Positions 59,930-64,000 of a DNA stretch of 64,000 nucleotides are shown in pieces. Source of the DNA: Alnus glutinosa (Eukaryota > Streptophyta > Magnoliopsida > Fagales > Betulaceae); assembly GCF_958979055.1 (NCBI RefSeq), contig NC_084889.1:25284761-25348760 (forward strand), given 5' to 3'. The position numbers and the translations under genes were made by a program. The notes beneath the pieces were generated by a model. The model ran no database searches and was not told the DNA's origin. It was given only the letters and a program-made list of their open reading frames with translations. Every line of letters starts with the position of its first letter. Position 1 is the first letter of the stretch.

Positions 59930-60240
59930 CAATTCGTATTCAAACGTAGAATTTGAGTTGTGTTGAAATATTGGTATAAGATTATATATGTCAATTTTAA
60001 TCTGATCCATTTAATTAAATCAGTTAGACCCTTCAACCTTAACTTTCTAATTTTGTGCCTGACTCACGGGTTGTGTAAAAAATTATCAGTTTTAATGTAG
60101 TGTGTCGGATTCGAGTTATGTCGAAGAATATATATAAGACTATAGAAGTCAACTGTAACTCGACTCGTTTAATTAAATGGGTCAAACTCCTTCAATTCCA
60201 ACTCACAAATTTTATATTGAGGTCCTGTCGAATTCTCGGA
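59930..60240. repeat. Dispersed repeat, copy B
   Basis: Shares ordered motifs with 24400-24740: ATAAGATTATATATGTCAAT, CCATTTAATTAAATC, GTTAGACCCTTCAACC, ACGGGTTGTGTAAAAAATTA and GTGTCGGATTCGAGT. The two copies lie on either side of the transposon nest in the same orientation but are unlinked to its target duplications. Confidence 0.6.
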
Positions 60241-60717
60241 TATTGTTAAAAATTAAAAGTTAGTCTAAAACAGAAATAGTAACCCCACAAAATAATGCCG
60301 ATGCACTTCTAAACAGCATGCTTTTTGTCATGGCAAGCTGCATCTATGTATCCTCCAAGAATTACCGGTTGACCCAATAATAGATTATGGATGTGGATAT
60401 CTTCGAAAAACATGACACGTGTAACATGCACGGATTCATGCGTGTGCCTTTGATGGACTAACTGCCCGTCACGTGGGTATGTAAAGTAAACGATAAGAAT
60501 TCTCTATAATTATTTGTCTGAATTTAAGAGAATTCAGATAAGTGATTGTGAGAGACCACTTATGGGACCTACCTAACCTGATAAATGGTTGGGCAACCCA
60601 ATTTTTATTCCCTTAAACACACTCCTAAATAAACTAATCTTTCAGATTAGTTTTCAAATTGCATGAGATGTGAGTGAAACTGAAGCGAGAGTTCCAAATT
60701 CATAGAATAGTGAGTTC

Positions 60718-60890
60718 GAGTAATGCTAGGGATCAAAATATTTTATTATTATTATTATTATTTTAAAGTTGATATGGCTTTTAAAATTATTATTGAATTA
60801 AAATTTAACAATAATTCATTACAAATTTAATGATAATTTTAAGAGTTACATCAATTTAAAATGATAAAAGAATGGTCCCTAACAATACTC
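60718..60890. mobile_element. Small foldback MITE
   Basis: Left end GAGTAATGCTAGGGATCAAA and, inverted, right end GAGTATTGTTAGGGACCATT. The arms continue inward (AAAGTTGATATGG... against the inverse of GTTACATCAATTT). It is 173 bp with a (TTA)n segment and no coding capacity. No clear target duplication, so the superfamily is open. Confidence 0.6.
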
Positions 60891-61092
60891 TAGTAGTCTA
60901 GTGAGCTCACATTAGCTCTCCACAAAACTAATATATAGGTCCAAGTGACAAAGCAAGATCTTTTTAGTAAAACTATCACAATATATTATGAAATGCTATA
61001 TATACTATAATTCATCACACCCTCATCCAATTGGAGATGTCAAGTTATCATGTTTTAAAAGTTTGCAATGTGATCTCTACGGTTAGGACTTA

Positions 61093-62233
61093 TGCTCCGT
61101 TTGTTTCGGCGTAAAATGATTTCTGGAAAATGATTTCGGTATTTTCCGGTGTTTGGTAGGGGCGAAAATAATAGTCAACCGGAAAATGATTTCTGTTTGA
61201 CCAAAAATGCTTAGTAAATTTCAGAAAATGATTTACGCTTTTAAAAAGCGTAAATCATTTTCCGAAGACGTCTGACGCGGTCGATTTATTTTAAACAACG
61301 TAGTCGACCTTCACGTTTAAGTAGCCGACCACCATCGAAATCTTGCCGGTATCGAATTCTGACAACATCCGGATAATGTCGTCGGAATCTGGCGACGGAA
61401 TCCGGCCACCTTCGCCGGAATCCGGTCAGCCCAGATTCCGGCAACCAATATGGCCGGATCTGGGCAGACCGGCCGGATTCCGGCGATCTGGCCGGATCTG
61501 GGCAGATCGGCCGGATTCCGGAGATCTGGCCGGATCTGGCCAGATGGCCGGAATCCGGTCGGTCTGGCCAGATCCGGCCAGATCCCCGGGATCCGGCCAG
61601 CCCCTCTGGCCAGAGCCGGCCGGGAACTGGCCAAGGCCGGCCAGGATCCAGCCAGAGCCGGCCGGCTCTCTGGCCAGACCGGCCGGATCTGGCCAGATCA
61701 CCGGGATCCGGCCGGTCTGGCCAGAGAGCCGGCCTGCTCTGGCCGGATCCCAGCCGGCTCTGGCCAGTTCTCGGCCGGCTCTGGCCAGAGAGGCCGGATT
61801 CCGGCCAGATGCCGGCCGGATCTGGCCAGATCCGGCCTCTTTGGCCAGATCCGGCCTCTCTGGCTGGAATCCGGCGGGATGGCCGGAATCCGGCCATCCC
61901 AGATTCCGACAAAACTGTCCGGATTCCGGCCATTATCTTGAATTCTGACTGTATTAACCAAAATCAAGTAAAAATTGTCAGAATCTTGTCGGTCAGTGAC
62001 GAAATCTCGTTATCGATGATTTTTATATTATTTTATATTAATATTTATATGTTTTGAATAAAAATTAATTTTTATAGGTTAATATGTTTGAATGAAAATA
62101 TAAAAAATATTTGTAATTTTCTGTAAGCGCCAAACACCGAAAAATGCTTTCGGCGAAAAATATTTTCCAGAAAAATGACTTCCCTGAAACCATTTTACGA
62201 CGGAAACCATTTTACGTCGAAACAAACGGAGCA
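61093..62233. mobile_element. TIR element with TTA target duplication
   Basis: Left end TGCTCCGTTTGTTTCGGCGT and, inverted, right end TGCTCCGTTTGTTTCGACGT, with similarity continuing about 60-100 bp inward (AAAATGATTT, GGTGTTTGG). TTA directly flanks both ends (61090-61092 and 62234-62236), the target preference of PIF/Harbinger-type elements. It is 1141 bp and encodes no transposase. The centre is a GC-rich tandem array (61376-61925). Confidence 0.75.
61376..61925. repeat. GC-rich CCGG/CTGG tandem array
   Basis: About 550 bp of degenerate repeats of units such as GGCCGGATCTGGCCAGATCC and GGCCGGATTCCGG. The units are themselves near-palindromic, so both strands look alike. Stop codons are rare in several frames, which yields open frames of 90-215 codons on both strands (Arg/Pro/Gly/Ser-rich). 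These are artefacts and no gene is called. Confidence 0.9.
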
Positions 62234-64000
62234 TTAGTGTTAAATCAAAAAGTCAACGGCTGAAATCTCTTTTATTCATCTGAAAAACTAATAATAATAC
62301 AAAACTACATTTGATTATTCTATTTTATTTTTTAAAAAAAGAAAAAATAGAATAGAAAAAAGGTCTATGACCCACGGCCTGGCCTTGGCAATGGGTCTGC
62401 TAACCCACGACCAGCCTTTGTCGTGAGTCACCACCCACGACTTCTGCTCTGTTTTTTTTTTAAAAAAATAAAAATAAAAATAAAAAGAGGTATTTTGGAG
62501 ATTATACATCTTCTGGTAAGATATAACAGAAAATTTTATGAGAATGGTGACATTGTAAATTTTTAAAACGTGACAATTCGACGTTGCAACTTTTTAAACT
62601 TTAAGGATATAATTGTAAAGTACCTAAACATTAAGGGGTAAGTGAGGTTTTTCGTATGTCAAAAAAACAATAGTGAGATTTTTTGAAAAAAAAAAAAATT
62701 TAAACAGCTGATAGACATTGTTATATCAGTATAGTAAAATAGAAATTTAGGAGGTAGCATCACTGGAGACTTGGTTTCCTCGATGCTTTTTTCACCTCTA
62801 ATCCAAAGATGGATGTGAAATTTGAGAGGTTATTAGTATAGCCTTTAATGAGGGTGAAAGCCATTCAAGGCCATGAACAATAGAAAACAGCCAGCCAGCC
62901 AGCCAGCAAATTAGAAGAAAATTAAGTCTAATATCTTTGGTTTCCTGAAAACAAAGGCAATAGAAACACGGCTGAGACAAAAATCTGTTTCTTGTAGGAT
63001 ATCTTGTAAGAAGAAGCTGCGATTTTTTTTTTTAGGAAATTCAAAATGTAATTGTTATAAAAATATAAAAAATAAAAAAACCTGTAAAAGTCGGTTAAGA
63101 ATTAGGATCCTAAGTATACCGTATTGTCTAATTTACAATCTTAATCATGTGTATTTAAGATATTGGGCACCCTTCTCTTACAAAGCCGATTTTCAAGTGT
63201 AGATTCTACATAAAATTTATATCAATATCCTTGAGGTTTAACCTTTTATCAACTCACTTTGTTAGATTTAAAATTGATCAAATCACTCAAGATATCCTTT
63301 ATTATCAAATCGCTCCTTAGTCTCAATAAAATAGCTCAGCGTGTACATAAGTGCCACTTCAACCTGGCACAAGGCAAAAAAAAAAAAAAATTGAGAACAG
63401 GGAAGTGGATGGTGGGTTGAGATGCAGGCCCTCTGCCAGTGGACAAAGCGGTGATGAGGCGACCCCATCCTCCACCGCTATTGGTGGGTGGGGTGATCCG
63501 CCCAACCATAGATGGTGTGGTTGGGCCCATCTATGTCCACCAATGGGAGGCATGGATCACTACCTATTCACCATCGATGGTAAGGTTGTCAATTTTTATA
63601 AGACTCGCGAGTTCGATACGAACTCAACATAAAATTAATGAGTTAGAATTTAGAGGTCTGAAGAATTGCCATCCCAATCCGACACTGAGGGCGATAGTGC
63701 GTCACCCCTCCCATGAATTTCACCAGTAAGCAGGGGTGGGTGGGGCCCACGCCCTCTATAGAATGGTAGGCCCACCCAACCACCTCCCTCCCAATTCATT
63801 TTTTATTATTACTATTTTTTTTAGCCCGTGTGTCAAGCTAAATTGACACTTTCGTACACGTGAAATTATTTTAACAGGCGTATGGAGGGAGAAAATTTGA
63901 TAACGGAGCATATCTTAAGGTTTGTTTTTGAACAATTTTAAACTTTGAGAGAATAATTTAATAAAATATTAAAACTCAAACCCTTTAGAATATGTTTTCC
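62234..64000. other. Repeat-rich terminal region, no gene found
   Basis: Contains a small foldback with GACCCACG/CGTGGGTC motifs between A/T runs (about 62325-62485), a (CCAG)n tract (62890-62907, CCAGCCAGCCAGCCAGC), an A run (63376-63390) and a GGTGG/CCACC-rich stretch (63420-63570). A segment at 63580-63660 (CGCGAGTTCGATACGAACTC) resembles hAT-related repeats elsewhere in plants. Short open frames here have no recognisable domain. Confidence 0.5.

Larger units (their letters stand above)
59152..61092. other. Intergenic region, no gene found
   Basis: AT-rich, with A runs (59188-59205, 59775-59787), the second copy of a dispersed repeat (59930-60240) and a foldback MITE (60718-60890). The interval 60490-60660 contains GAATTTAAGAGAATTCAGATAAG-like sequence typical of plant repeat debris. 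No reading frame of note. Confidence 0.55.

Noticed and set aside
61286-61967. Several open frames of 90-215 codons on both strands
   Set aside because: They come from the GC-rich near-palindromic tandem array, in which stop codons are rare. Composition is Arg/Pro/Gly/Ser with obvious periodicity and no domain.

Overview
The window is nuclear DNA of a eudicot plant, probably a woody species; the exact group cannot be read from the sequence. The evidence is intron-containing plant genes, AT-rich intergenic DNA, many plant-type MITEs, Ty3/Gypsy and L1 retrotransposons, and hAT and Mutator-like DNA transposons. No CRISPR array, operon, rRNA or convincing tRNA gene is present.

Gene part (1-23.2 kb). 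Three protein-coding genes can be modelled, all on the minus strand. Gene 1 (4786-9786, ten exons, 590 aa) is a plant alpha/beta-hydrolase of the UCP031088 type. Gene 2 (12661-18452, five exons, 443 aa) is a MurG-like UDP-GlcNAc transferase, a probable plastid protein of bacterial ancestry; its first intron uses a GC donor. From memory, homologues of genes 1 and 2 are also neighbours in Arabidopsis (At1g73750/At1g73740), so the pair looks like conserved microsynteny. Gene 3 (20732-23095, two exons, 645 aa) is a PB1-domain protein with a Gln-rich tail. A possible last exon of a fourth gene lies at 1-85 on the plus strand. TIR elements sit around and inside these genes: a Mutator-like element with a 9-bp target duplication in MurG intron 3 (14297-15336), a hAT element 175 bp upstream of the MurG start (18627-19284), and a hAT MITE upstream of the PB1 gene (23319-23669).

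Transposon nest (26.0-59.15 kb). This 33-kb block is one L1-type LINE (26068-59140, 11-bp target duplication GTGAGTGATAT at both ends) split by two later insertions. The first is a heavily deleted Ty3/Gypsy element (28332-35286). The second is a reverse-oriented solo LTR (35349-55552, 5-bp duplication GACAG/GATAG); removing it restores the LINE endonuclease reading frame. The solo LTR is interrupted by what appears to be one very large hAT element (37779-55016, 8-bp duplication GTTTCATT, broken BED/hAT transposase). That element in turn contains a non-autonomous Athila-like retrotransposon (45392-52221, duplication GGTAG) with Gag and protease but no reverse transcriptase or integrase. The left end of this innermost element is an inverted copy of its own LTR, giving a palindrome of about 0.6 kb per arm flanked by an intact target duplication. 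This is the most unusual structure in the window.

Right part (59.15-64 kb). No gene was found. It holds a small foldback MITE (60718-60890), a 1.14-kb TIR element with TTA target duplication (61093-62233) whose centre is a GC-rich CCGG/CTGG tandem array, and other repeat debris.

All exon boundaries were derived by hand from GT/GC-AG signals, phase continuity and remembered family sequence; no alignment was run.
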